Of a DNA stretch of 64,000 bases, positions 1 to 10,479 are shown in pieces. Numbering within the stretch: position 1 is the first letter of the stretch; each line of letters begins with the position of its first letter. The notes under the pieces are model-generated. The model made no database searches. It saw only the letters and a program-made list of their open reading frames with translations, and was not told where the DNA came from. The position numbers and the translations under genes were made by a program. Origin of the DNA: Branchiostoma floridae (lineage: Eukaryota; Chordata; Leptocardii; Amphioxiformes; Branchiostomatidae). The stretch covers positions 2,226,647 to 2,290,646 of the forward strand of contig NC_049996.1 in the NCBI RefSeq assembly GCF_000003815.2. Direction: 5' to 3'.

Positions 1-135
1 GTTCCACCAGGCAAAAATCGAGGAAGTCTCGCGGATTCTCGCGGTTCAGGTTCTGGCGATGGCGCGAGATCTCGTCCCACAGAAACGCGTGGATCTTCGC
101 ATTGTATTTGCTGACATCACGGAGAGACTTATTCA
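1..135 (-). CDS. CYP2-like P450 exon 4 (partial, runs off left edge)
   Basis: After the acceptor CAG at 136-138 the exon reads VNKSLRDVSKYNAK, FLWDEISRHRQN and RENPRDFLDFCLVE. This is the CYP2 block before helix G, with the conserved PRDF. Its phase joins exon 3. A near-identical copy sits in reverse orientation at 8458. Confidence 0.83.
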
Positions 136-3100
136 CTGGGAGTTGGGATGTAAACTGCGGGTTAATCTACCTATCATATACCAATTCCATCTGACGAGGG
201 TTGAATGGCAGGTCATCTCTGTTACAACAAGATATCACAACATTTTACATCTTCATGCAATAGGACTAGTGGCCACTTAGATACATAGAGATACATAGAG
301 AAGGACACAAGCTATTGTAACAACATATATACCGTACTAATTAGTACTTATTATTCAAATGAATTTTGCGGAAAGCTACTTTCCATAACTGTGAAGAGAA
401 GCCTGGTGGAGGCTAATAGAAAGACTTGGTGGAGGCTAGGACGAAGACTTGGTAGAGGCTATTACGAAGGCCTAGTAGAGCCAGTACAAATGCCAAGTGG
501 AGGATAGTAGGAAAGGCTGGTGGAGGCTAGTAGAACGACTTGGTGGATCCATGGAGGCTAGTAGAAAGACCTGATGAAGGCTAGGACGAAGACTTGATAG
601 AGGCTATTACGAAGGCCTGGTAGAGCCAGTACAAATGCCAAGTGGAGGATTGTAGGAAAGGCTGGTGGAGGCTAGTAGAAAGGCCTGGTGAAGGCTAGTA
701 GGAAGTCTTGGTGGAGGCTAGTAGAAAGACCTGATGGAGGCTAGGACGAAGACTTGTTAGAGGCTATTACGAAGGCCTGGTAGAGCCAGTACGAATGGCA
801 AGTGGGGAATAGTAGGAAAGGCTGGTGGAGGCTAGTACAAAAACTTGGTGGAGGCTAATAAAGATACCTGATGGAGGCTAGGACGAAGGCTTGGTAGAGG
901 CTATTACGATAGCCTAGTAGAGCCAGTACAAATGCCAAGTGGAGGATGGTAGGAAAGGCTGGTGGAGGCTAGTACAAAGACTTGGTGGAGGCTAATAAAA
1001 AGACCTGATGGAGGCTAGGATGAAGACTTGATAGAGGCTAGGCTATTATGAAGGCCTGGTAGAGCCAGTACAAATGCCAAGTGGAGGATAGTAGGTAAGG
1101 CAAGTGGAGGCTAGTACAAAGACTTGGTGGAGGCTAGTAAGAAGTCTTGGTGGAGGCTACACTGTACTCACCACCGGGAACAAATCGCAGGAAAGGAAAC
1201 ACGTTGATGATCTGCCCAGACCCAACTCGGTCCATTGTGACGAGCGCAGCGTCCGACAGGTTCTTGAACCTCTCAGCACCGTAGTCGAAGCGACTTCCAA
1301 AGGCCACTGAGCAGATGTCGTTTGCTATAGTGAAGTGTAGGTCACTCTCGGGGTCAAATGGCTGACCTCCGTATTCTGCAACCTACATGGGGCGACAAAT
1401 GGTTGTCCTAAAGTGAACACATTAACCGGTTTGATCTATCAAAGCATTTTGCTTTCATATAAAGAATATTGAACCCATGATACTTGTTCCCTCCATGAAA
1501 AATGGAGATATGTTTTTTTGTGAGTCTGCATGTCTGTCTGTGTGTTTGTGTTTTTTTCCGGATTTTTAAAGTCAACCTAACTCAAGAACCTTTGAATGGA
1601 TTGCAATGGTATTTGGTACATAGGTGTTGGGAAGACAAGGGTCAAGGTCAATTTTGGGCCCCCTGGTATTTGATCCTGATACTGCAGCAGAAATTCTGTT
1701 TTTTTTTAATATCTCTTGACCTGGACGCGCTATGCTTTTGATGTTGTTGTCGTTGTCTCTTTAACCGCTTCAGTTCGTCGGTATATGGTCACATGTGCTT
1801 TCCCTCACTTCCTTCGCTTTTGATTTCTCATTGGCAGATAGCTTGTGATGTAATAAAAATAGTGGTATATTGCTCAGCACCTTGCTCTCGAACTGCAAAG
1901 TGGAGCTTTTGTTAAAATCTTCAAAGGAGAATAAGTAAACCAAGGAACAGTGGATTTCCATGATGTTTGGTATGTATGTAACCAAGACAAAGATGTACAT
2001 AATAAAATGCAAATTATGCTATTATTATATCTATGTTTGTCGTGTTTTTCATTATAGGACCCAAATACATGTACCTTGTGTAGTTTGTGGCAGGTGGACC
2101 ATTAACAACCGCCAATTCTGCATATAAGCCTTTAATTAGCATAATTAATGCAAAAGTGCAATAATTTCTCTCTGGTAAATGGTATGACTATCAGCATTGT
2201 GACGGTTTGAGCGGTTCAAAGTTGCACATAACCAAGCAAAGATTATCTTCTGTGGCAGTCCTTTGAAAAATCAGAATATTTCATGGAACTATGAGGTCTC
2301 CGAACTCTTGTTGAAAAGATGTCCAGATCTAACAGATACAAGTGTATGCCTGTGCGTGACTTCTTCAACACTGATAATGATCTGGTAAACAAACATTCAT
2401 GCCGTGAATATTTATGCACAGGTTGTTACTGGCACGGCAATGCATGGTCATGGACATGGTCATGGACATGGTCATTCATGGTCATGGTCACGGGACAAAA
2501 AAACATTTGCGACCTGCATACCGCTCGGTTCTGCATTTGCATATTGTAATTTGTACATACATAAGCACAGTACGGACCGTGCTGGGGTAACGGTAAAGAA
2601 AGGAATGGTCGAATATCTTGTTCATGGTCATGGTCATGATCATGGCCATGGTCAAGGGACAAAATAGTAACGATTTGCGACCTGCATACCGCTAGGTTCT
2701 GCTTTTGTATCTTGTAATGTTTACATAAACAAGCACGGTACGGACCTTGCTGGGGTGACGGTAAAGAAGGTTAGGGTCGAATACCTTGTTTTTGTAAGAC
2801 TCTCCTAATATATATGCAGCAGGGCCTCTATACTGTCATGGGGTGTCGAGTTTTACTACGCCATAGCAACACGTTTCAATTAGATCTACTTCTCATTCAA
2901 TTCTAACAATTTCTTCATCATACTTGGTAACATTTATGATTTTGACAATGAATTAGAAGCTATCTAAGTGGGTGATATCGTCTTTATTTGTTATCAATGA
3001 GATACTATACGTAACACTGAATGAACTTGCATAATAATTGGCTCCTTGCCTTGTTTTGAATGTCCAGATGCAACAGATATACCTGTAAGTGACTTCTCCT

Positions 3101-6100
3101 GCACTGATAATGATCTCTTAATAATATCCCTGTCACATTATCCACGATCTTCGGGCGAATCGATGGGACATTGGCCATATTTAAGATCGACAGATGGTTG
3201 CGCGTATTTTTCACCTGAAACCCGTCTCTGTCACATATAAGCCATACTTTGTAACTTAAACAATTATTGTGCAATAAAGTTATTAACATAAGCGAGGCTC
3301 GGGTGATTGCCTCAGAATCGTCGTCCGATCGATTTTCGCCAAATGTGACAGGGGTATAAAGCTAAGGGCACAACCCGCTGTACATTCAAATACGTGCTAT
3401 CTACGTGCCAAAACGTGGGCAATCTTTTGGGATCCGTAGGTGGTAAGTACCGCATGCGTACGAACTCGTAGGGAATCCGACGGATTTTGGAGCAGAGCAG
3501 TGACCACCAATCATGTCTTCCCTATCCTTATAATGCATTTAATGGCAAATAGAAGCTGTCAAAAGTCACCTACCTGACGTTTCGTTCTCGAAAAACTAAC
3601 ATTGAGAGGGTAGCCCGGCTTCTAAAATGTCCATTCTCAACTTTTCGGAACTTTCTGACCGGTGATTTGCATCCAAACGCAACTCGGTGACCTTTGACCC
3701 CATCTGGCACTACAATGACAGCTACATAACAAACTGCTTTCTAGTGTTCCAGGCACCCAAAACAGGCTTAAAAGTCTGTTTTTTTCGACATAATAAAAAA
3801 CCTACAACCCTTACCTGTAGAATACAGCTCCAAGATGCCAACATTTCCAAAGAAAAACACATCTTCTGATACTTTTAAAAATCAATCCTGTGGGGACTCA
3901 CCGGGGACCTTCTGCGCAGCCGTCAATTAGGGGTCATTGCCCAGCACGCAGGCAGGGCTGCGGATTCGTCCCCCATACGTGCCAGTACGGGCGACGCGCC
4001 TGCCCTGTACAGCCTGGACGTTTTCAGAAATACGTGGCGGACGTGGCCTCCAAAAAAACGTACGGACAAATTGCACGTACGGCGTGTGCCCTTAGCTTAA
4101 GGGCGCGGTCACATAGGTCGTGCGATCGCCGTACGATTTTGATGCGGCAAGATTTTTAAGTAGGCTGTGACAGAATCAAAAATCGACAGGAATCCAAGAT
4201 TGCCTTCTGAGTTGTAAGACAGCTGTACTCTGAAGGAAATATGTATGGCAGTCCAAAAATACGCCTGAGGTTAGGAATCTGAAGTTGTGCCCTAAACAAG
4301 CGACCGTGCCATGAATATGAGTGCATCTGCCGTAACTGCCTTCGGATCTTAGCAGTCAGGGATTGAAATTGATTTTGGGGATTAGGTGCACTGGTGCACC
4401 CAGCTTAAAAAATTGGGTGCACCAAAAAATATTTGGGTGCACCACTTACATTTAAGTAGAATGTCAGAAAAACCCAATGATAAAACTCAGTTACAAGCTG
4501 TCAAATTCTTAAACAAGTACCGTGACAGACATTTTTATTATCTTTCTAACACTTCTAACACAGTCAAGAATATGATGTATACTAGTATACTTTGATATCT
4601 TTACATACATAAGCCTATGAAAATATTTGGGTGCACCCTGTGTACCCACTGAAAATAATTGGGTGCACAGCTCCAATTTTGTTTGCACCTGGATGCACAT
4701 GCATGCACCCAGTATTTCGAGCCCTGTAGCGTGTATAAATTGCCGTTCAGCTCACTTGTCATCCGTACAGCATTCTTCTTGTGCTGCATAGTACTGTACA
4801 GCGTAATTCGGTTCAAGCATCCTATGATCGTATCTTCAGCAGATCTATGAAGGTAGCCATCGCATTTTCAGTAAATTTCGGCCATAACTTGATTTTCGAG
4901 GGCCTCTTAGGGTGGCCCCAAACCTCAATAACACAGAAAACTATAGGGTTTATATCATATGGCTGCTCATACTTCCACATACATAATCAAACAAACAAAG
5001 AATGGCCGACCCCAACCTTCCGACCTCGGCATAGTTTGCCTGCTTTTTCTCCTGCAATTGTGTTTTTTGAATATTACACTCATATGTACGAAAGTCAAGA
5101 CTGTCACATTTCTATCAAGAGAGCAGGAGTGAAATTACGTGTTAGAGAACTTGATCAAGAAAATTACAACGCACTTGTATTCATCCCATAGTAGCCTTGT
5201 TTTTGACCCTTGTTATGGTCTTGTTTCTCGATAATTTTCCAATATGCCTGACGCAATCCTGCATCCACGTGTCCTGTGTTAAAATGGTGTCGCATATGTG
5301 AAGTCCTGGTAAGTCCCATAAGGACCCTTGTTCAGTGTGTACGATATACTAGATATACGCAGTGATTTAGTAAGGTATCTACTAAAAGATATCAAAAAGC
5401 AAAAATTAAAAAAAAAATGTAAAATCAAGGTAATTCATTTTCAGGTTTCCTGATATCCCCATGTCGAGCCCAAATTAACATTTTCAATCAATTATTATAT
5501 TTTTCACAGTTAAGTTTGATTCACAAGATGACAGGAGCAAAACCACGTGTTAGTAAACCCCCTGTTTTTTTTGCTTGAAACATAACTGAGTACGCCCTTA
5601 GCGACGGCCTCAGCAACAGTTTTGCTAATGATTCTGAAAGAAATAACGTAAAGCATATTTCTGCATCTGTTAAACGTTGAACATTTGACTGAGGTAATCA
5701 GAGCAAAATACTACAGAAAAGTTAGACAAAGTTCTTTCAACTTCTTTGTATCAGTTTTGTTGTGGACTACGATCTGAAACCTCCATAGCAACGGCCTTAG
5801 CAGCGATATCGTCCCTATAAGCTGGCAGATGTGTCATTGTTCACAAATTCATATCATATATTAACGGATTTTGATCATTTAATATGGATAAGCTAATGAA
5901 TAAGCATATTTTTAGAAATCCCCCCCCCCCCANNNNNNNNNNNNNNNNNNNNNNNNNNNNNNNNNNNNNNNNNNNNNNNNNNNNNNNNNNNNNNNNNNNN
6001 NNNNNNNNNNNNNNNNNNNNNNNNNNNNNNNNNNNNNNNNNNNNNNNNNNNNNNNNNNNNNNNNNNNNNNNNNNNNNNNNNNNNNNNNNNNNNNNNNNNN

Positions 6101-8166
6101 NNNNNNNNNNNNNNNNNNNNNNNNNNNNNNNNNNNNNNNNNNNNNNNNNNNNNNNNNNNNNNNNNNNNNNNNNNNNNNNNNNNNNNNNNNNNNNNNNNNN
6201 NNNNNNNNNNNNNNNNNNNNNNNNNNNNNNNNNNNNNNNNNNNNNNNNNNNNNNNNNNNNNNNNNNNNNNNNNNNNNNNNNNNNNNNNNNNNNNNNNNNN
6301 NNNNNNNNNNNNNNNNNNNNNNNNNNNNNNNNNNNNNNNNNNNNNNNNNNNNNNNNNNNNNNNNNNNNNNNNNNNNNNNNNNNNNNNNNNNNNNNNNNNN
6401 NNNNNNNNNNNNNNNNNNNNNNNNNNNNNNNNNNNNNNNNNNNNNNNNNNNNNNNNNNNNNNNNNNNNNNNNNNNNNNNNNNNNNNNNNNNNNNNNNNNN
6501 NNNNNNNNNNNNNNNNNNNNNNNNNNNNNNNNNNNNNNNNNNNNNNNNNNNNNNNNNNNNNNNNNNNNNNNNNNNNNNNNNNNNNNNNNNNNNNNNNNNN
6601 NNNNNNNNNNNNNNNNNNNNNNNNNNNNNNNNNNNNNNNNNNNAAGATGTGTCATTGTTCACAAATTCATATCATATATTAACGGATTTTTGATCATTTA
6701 ATATGCAGGGCATGGGACGTTTAGTCTAACTCATCAGGCAAGGCTTTAGAAGTAATGTGAATAAATGCATGATATTGGAAATTAAAGTACAAGTATATAT
6801 TTTTGACGAAAAAATTACACACACACACACACACACACACAAAACGATTTGAGGTGGTCATGATTTTGTGTAAAATCATGATATCGAAAATCTATTTATA
6901 TTTCTATGATCCTCTTAGCAGATTGTAGCCTGTGAATTTTCTGTCAAAAATATTGATGTTTAATTCTTTGTCCCCACTATTTATGAAATTTCCGGATCAT
7001 TTAGGTGGTGATAGGTTTGAAGGCAGATAGCCAGTATAAAGCTACCATACCAGAATGGCTATCACATCGGTATCATATATGCCACAGGCCTTCTACTATT
7101 CAAAACTGGAGAATTTGCCACCCTAGAGGGTACCGATATATGAAATTTAGGGTCCCATAGACTGCAAGGGTCCTTCCCGGTGTAAGTGGATCAAACCTTG
7201 GAGTCTAGTCTCTGTCGGGTTGATGCCTTGTTATGTTATTTTTCCAAATCTCAATAGAGTCAAGTCAAGATCTTAAATTTACCTTGGCGCAAAGACAGCT
7301 CATTTCTTCTCGAACCTTCTCTTCGATGCTGCCCATTCCTTCTTTCACACCGAGAGTCCTCAGGGTTGTCGAAACAAACCTTTTCTTCTGTTTGAACGCT
7401 TTCCCCCATTGTGTACTGACGATAGCTTTTTTAACAAACAAACAAAAAAAAAAACAAGAAAAGGGAATTGTGACAAAGTAGTATAAAACGTGCAAGCTAC
7501 TTATTATAATTTGGTGGGCCGGCAACTCTTTTGCGAGTGCGTACCAGGTATTTTTGAAACAATAACCTATTCAACAATCCTAACAATAATACCAACTGTC
7601 CGCCTTCCTTCTCAAGTTGCAATGCCATAATCAATTACTAGCATAAAATCATAAAACTCCCAATGTATATTGTTTTTACTTGCTTCCTTTATATTTCTCA
7701 AAATTTAAGTAGAAAGACTTGAACGAAATTCATTGTGTAGATCCTCAACAATGTTTGACCCTCAAAAAGAAAACTTTGAAAAAAGGTGTCACATACCCTT
7801 CCCAAAACCGTTGATGAGGTCGAATATGTAGTTTTGTGGTCTGGAGGCGAACAGCTCGGACCTGTCCACGAGCGCGTCCTTGACGGCAGTGTAGCCGTTC
7901 AGAACCACCACATCTTCCATCCCCATCCTGACGGTGAAGACGTCCCCGTACTGCCGCCTCCACGCCGTCAGCTGCAGGTGAGGCGCTCGGCCCAAGGCGA
8001 GGAGGTGCCCGAGAACGGGCCAACATCCTGCCGGGTAAAGAGGGAGATTTCTAGGACGCCTAAGATACAGGCACGCTAGAAGAAAGGCAAGGAAGAACAC
8101 GAGAAACGTCTGAAGATTCAGACCGGAAAGCTGAAAAATCTCGGAAGACAGTACGCCAGCCGCCAT
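1..8166 (-). CDS. CYP2-like cytochrome P450 gene, exons 1-4 (3' part outside window)
   Basis: Microsomal heme-thiolate monooxygenase of the CYP2 type. Coding exons in order: 7797-8166, 7283-7425, 1172-1382 and 1-135 (cut by the window edge). Each junction has GT and AG and the phases join (1, 0, 1). Exon 1 gives an N-terminal membrane anchor and a degenerate proline hinge followed by PVLGHLLALG. Exon 2 carries the helix-C pattern WGKAFKQKKRF, whose W and basic residues normally contact the heme propionate. Exon 3 has PFDPESDLHF and ANDICSVAFGSRFDY, and exon 4 has ENPRDFLDF, all typical of CYP2. The heme-binding cysteine exon would lie to the left of position 1. Exon boundaries match the nine-exon CYP2 plan. 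The start was placed at ATG 8166 because it leaves a normal-length anchor; an in-frame GTG at 8241 is further upstream. Subfamily and substrate cannot be told. Confidence 0.88.
378..1165. repeat. Minisatellite in P450 intron 3 (about 20-bp unit, about 145-bp higher-order unit)
   Basis: A short unit resembling GACTTGGTGGAGGCTAGTAG is repeated throughout. It is organised in a longer unit marked by GAGCCAGTACAAATGCC at about 478, 623, 783, 919 and 1062 (spacing 136-160 bp). The array fills most of the intron between exons 4 and 3. Confidence 0.9.
1172..1382 (-). CDS. CYP2-like P450 exon 3
   Basis: It encodes 70 codons with PFDPESDLHF, ANDICSVAFGSRFDYG and a NVFPFLRFVPGG end, matching CYP2 exon 3. 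It enters in phase 0 after exon 2 and leaves in phase 1. The donor GTGAGT lies at 1166-1171. The neighbouring minisatellite begins within a few bases of this donor. Confidence 0.87.
2440..2800. repeat. Duplicated segment with CATGGT/CATGGA microsatellite
   Basis: The block beginning GGGACAAAA, through TTTGCGACCTGCATACCGCT to GGTCGAATA, occurs at about 2491 and again at about 2656 (period about 168 bp). Each is preceded by a CATGGTCATGG run. Open frames here encode only His-Gly dipeptides and are low-complexity. Confidence 0.8.
3359..4098. mobile_element. MITE-like element with AAGCTAAGGGCAC inverted ends
   Basis: AAGCTAAGGGCACAACCCGC at the left end is mirrored by GGCGTGTGCCCTTAGCTT on the right. 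Outside these, CGTCCGATCGATTTTCGCC (about 3312) and GTGCGATCGCCGTACGATTTT (about 4120) form a second, more diverged inverted pair. This suggests nested elements. No transposase frame was seen. Confidence 0.55.
4357..4726. mobile_element. hAT-like MITE with CAGGG ends and GGGTGCACC motifs
   Basis: It begins CAGGGATTGAAAT and ends ATTTCGAGCCCTG, an imperfect 13-bp inverted pair. Interior GGGTGCACC words occur on both arms. No clear 8-bp target duplication was found, so the boundaries are less certain than for the related elements at 34.8 and 63.5 kb. Confidence 0.55.
5933..6643. other. Assembly gap (about 710 N)
   Basis: A run of N within P450 intron 2, preceded by a C homopolymer. About 60 bp immediately before and after the gap are nearly identical, so the true distance and content are uncertain. 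Confidence 0.98.
7283..7425 (-). CDS. CYP2-like P450 exon 2
   Basis: It encodes AIVSTQWGKAFKQKKRF, VSTTLRTLGVKEG and SIEEKVREEMSCLCAK, the helix C region of CYP2 enzymes. The acceptor is taken at 7426-7427 (after a run of A), because only this site joins exon 1 in phase 1. A later AG at the TCAG before TACACAATGG breaks the frame. The donor GTAAAT is at 7277-7282. Confidence 0.85.
7797..8166 (-). CDS. CYP2-like P450 exon 1
   Basis: About 123 codons from ATG 8166 to the donor GTATGT at 7791-7796. A hydrophobic stretch (TFLVFFLAFLLACLYL) is the membrane anchor. It is followed by the basic/proline hinge RPRNLPLYPAG, which departs from the usual PPGP, then by PVLGHLL, the substrate-recognition start and FASRPQNYIFDLINGFGKG. 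It ends in phase 1. Confidence 0.88.
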
Positions 8167-8457
8167 TTTCTGACAAGAATATTGTTGAATACAGGTCAAC
8201 TGCGATGGATGACACCAGTCGAGCGAGCCAACTGTAAACAAACCCTTCTACTGTGAACCGGTTGAACTTGAAAAAGGCGTAAGATTCAGGTGCTGGCAAC
8301 AATGCATGCATTGTTCACTAACCGGTACGTATTAACGGTTACATGTACATAAAGACGTCAACTTTTGCGATTCCTTGTTGCAAAAGAAAAAACCCCGTTG
8401 TTTAACCCTCATGAAATGTGACTGTATAAAGTAAATGCATTTTGTGTTAACTCCCAG

Positions 8458-8879
8458 TGAATAAGTCTCTCCTTGATGTCAGAAAATACAATGGGAAGAT
8501 CCACGCGTTTCTGTGGGACGAGATCTCGCGCCATCGGCACAGCCTGGGCCGCGAGAACCCGCGAGACTTTTGCCTCGTTGAACTCGAAAGGCGGGAAATG
8601 GTGGAAGATGCGGCCTCTCGTACCTTGTACATACTATACAAAACTGTTGTGTTACGTGTAAGTAAAGGTGATTCATAGATAAAGATGCAAAACACTTGTG
8701 TTTTAACGAACTGCCTTGGAGAGCAGCTTGCCAAGGTGGACCTGTTTCTGCTCTTCTCCAGCCTGCTGCAGAACTTCACCTTTAAGTCGCCAGAGGGCGC
8801 GCCTGCACTGTCTGTTGAGGGCAACACGGATCTCGCACTAACTCCTCATCCCTACAAGATATGCGCCATCCCGCGTTGA
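8458..8879 (+). pseudogene. Broken inverted CYP2 copy: exon 4 plus terminal heme-loop exon
   Basis: On the plus strand, an acceptor CAG at 8455-8457 precedes a copy of P450 exon 4 (NKSLLDVRKYNGK, WDEISRHRHSLGRENPRDF) that is close to 1-135 but lacks nine bases in frame at LDF. About 150 bp later comes the CYP2 last exon: CLGEQLAKVDLFLLF, with the heme-ligand Cys, then LTPHPYKICAIPR and a stop at 8877-8879. Exons 5-8 are absent, and no canonical acceptor directly precedes the last piece, so it should not give a working enzyme. It lies head to head with the P450 gene on the minus strand. It could instead be the remains of a neighbouring divergent paralogue. Confidence 0.8.
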
Positions 8880-9228
8880 ATCACCGTCTCACTGTGGACA
8901 TATAATGTGGTGCATATTTGCCACATCATGATATTTTCAGATGACATTCCGGTAGTTTGCTTATCTAACGAATTGTTTTCTTTTGCTTGATCTTATTTGT
9001 TTATGTATATGTGTCTTAGAATCAGCAAAAAATGTTGATGATAATCATATCTCATATCTACAATCTCAGTTAATCTCGGAATATCTTGAGGTCACTTGAC
9101 TCTTGGTGATATTTTCTAGTAAAGCCTGGTTATTACTTATTGTAAGCAAAAAAAAAAACTCAACGTAGGGTGATATCGTTGTTTGTAGTTTTATAGTTCT
9201 CAAGCTCCGTATGTATATACAATTTAGT

Positions 9229-9427
9229 TAACGCTAGTCCACCTTTATCCGTGGGGTAACTTATATCCGCTGTTTTTAACAGGATAATTAGGGATATCAA
9301 GTCGATGACAGTGGTTTTAAATTGCAATGTTTTGAAACACATTGTGCATGGCAATTTGAAACCACCGTTCGTTGGCTTGATATCCCTAAATACCCCGTTC
9401 TCAAAAACAACGGATATACTAGCGTTA
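9229..9427. mobile_element. Palindromic MITE, TTAACGCTAGTTCACC family, copy 1
   Basis: The left end TTAACGCTAGTCCACC, with TTTATCCGTGGGGTAAC, is mirrored by the right arm ending in GCGTTA. The arms continue inward through GGATATCAAG / CTTGATATCC. The right arm lacks the 24-bp CCACCTTTATCC segment. Three other copies are in this window. Confidence 0.75.
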
Positions 9428-9524
9428 CGTCCATTTATCGTGTCATTGTGTGTATTGAATACGTTACATTGTTACCTGCATGTATGCAGGTATGGTTTTG
9501 ATGCTGGTGGAAACTTTTCGGTAG

Positions 9525-10135
9525 CCGGGGATGTAGGGCGCTGTATCTCGTGAACGGATGGTGCGAGCACGACGATTTTTGGTACGTGGGTTGGGGGTGG
9601 TAGCCTGACACTCAGGTGTGATTTTGGGCCTCCTGGCGCTTGACCTTGACATTGAAGGTGGCATTTTTTGTGTTTTTGGGGCACGTTTGGCGCTGTGTGT
9701 CCGGAACGATACGCGCCATTGCGACGATTTTTGGTGCATGGGTGGGGGGTTGTTGCCTGTTGCCTAGGGTTGACTTTGGGCCTAGTCGCGTTTGAACTTG
9801 ACACGGCAGGTCGAATTTTGTGTCCGGGAGGGGTGTTTCCGGAGTTATATCTTCTGAACGGTTGGTGCGGGCGCGATGATATTTGGCACATGTGTCGGCG
9901 GTGGCTGAATAATGCTCAATTTTGATTTTGGCGCCCTTGGTGCTTGAACTTGACATTTTAGGTTACCTTTTGTGCGGGCACGGGGCGTGCGCTGTATCTC
10001 CGGAACGCAAGGTGCCATTGTGTTGCTATTTAGTACGTGAGTTGTTTGTGGTGTCCTGGTGGTCAGGTTTGATTTTGGGCCTCCTAGTGCTTGAACTTGA
10101 TACTGTATAGGTTGATCCTGTTTTTGTGTGGTTGG
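9525..10135. repeat. Tandem repeat, about 150-bp unit, four copies
   Basis: Each unit has CTGTATCTCCGGAACG, GATTTTTGGTACGTG, GATTTTGGGCCTCCTGG and TGCTTGAACTTGACA. Unit starts are near 9537, 9689, 9840 and 9986. The open frames on both strands follow the repeat and do not resemble a protein family. Confidence 0.85.
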
Positions 10136-10393
10136 GGCATCCTCCCAATATCTGCTTGGTTTTAAAAACAGATTATGGTTGGGTGTAGAACCATCATCTG
10201 GCCTGGGCCACCTTCAATGTATCAGGTTACTTAGTGGCACTGACAGTTTGCCAGATGACGGGAGTGTACAAGATTATATATCTGTTGGTCAGGTATAATT
10301 GGAGTTTGCTTATTACTCTTTGTGGTGTTTCTAGAGCTGTATAGTACTGAGTTTTAAGTTCCGGTACAAGTTCCTTTACCCTGTTGGCAATCA

Positions 10394-10479
10394 TGGTTGA
10401 ACTTGAACTTAAACAGAAGAAGATGCAATTTTCTAATGTGGAGGAGAACTGTATAGAGTGTGGGCATAAGAGAAAGGTA
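10394..10479 (+). CDS. Possible first coding exon, unknown protein
   Basis: An ATG at 10394 opens a 28-codon frame rich in Lys and Glu with an ENCIECGHK (C-x2-C) motif. It runs straight into a good donor, GTATGTG. No downstream exon could be identified and no family was recognised. It may be a transposon fragment or chance. Confidence 0.2.

Larger units (their letters stand above)
1383..7282. other. P450 intron 2: repeats, a gap, no exon seen
   Basis: It contains a tandemly duplicated segment with CATGGT microsatellites (2440-2800), an inverted-repeat element (3359-4098), a GGTGCACC-rich element (4357-4726), an N gap, and an AC microsatellite at about 6819-6841. A duplicated stretch with the words AACAGATA and ACTGATAATGATCT occurs at 2320-2385 and 3060-3115. 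The 1580-1720 stretch resembles the 9.5-10.1 kb tandem repeat. No conserved coding segment was found. Confidence 0.6.

Noticed and set aside
2404..2667. Open frames encoding His-Gly repeats
   Set aside because: They are produced by a CATGGT microsatellite in a P450 intron; no splice or homology support.
5841..6693. Open frames of 250-270 codons at about 6 kb
   Set aside because: They consist almost wholly of N.
9464..9956. Pro/Arg-rich minus-strand proteins
   Set aside because: Overlapping frames of the 150-bp tandem repeat, with no conserved protein features.
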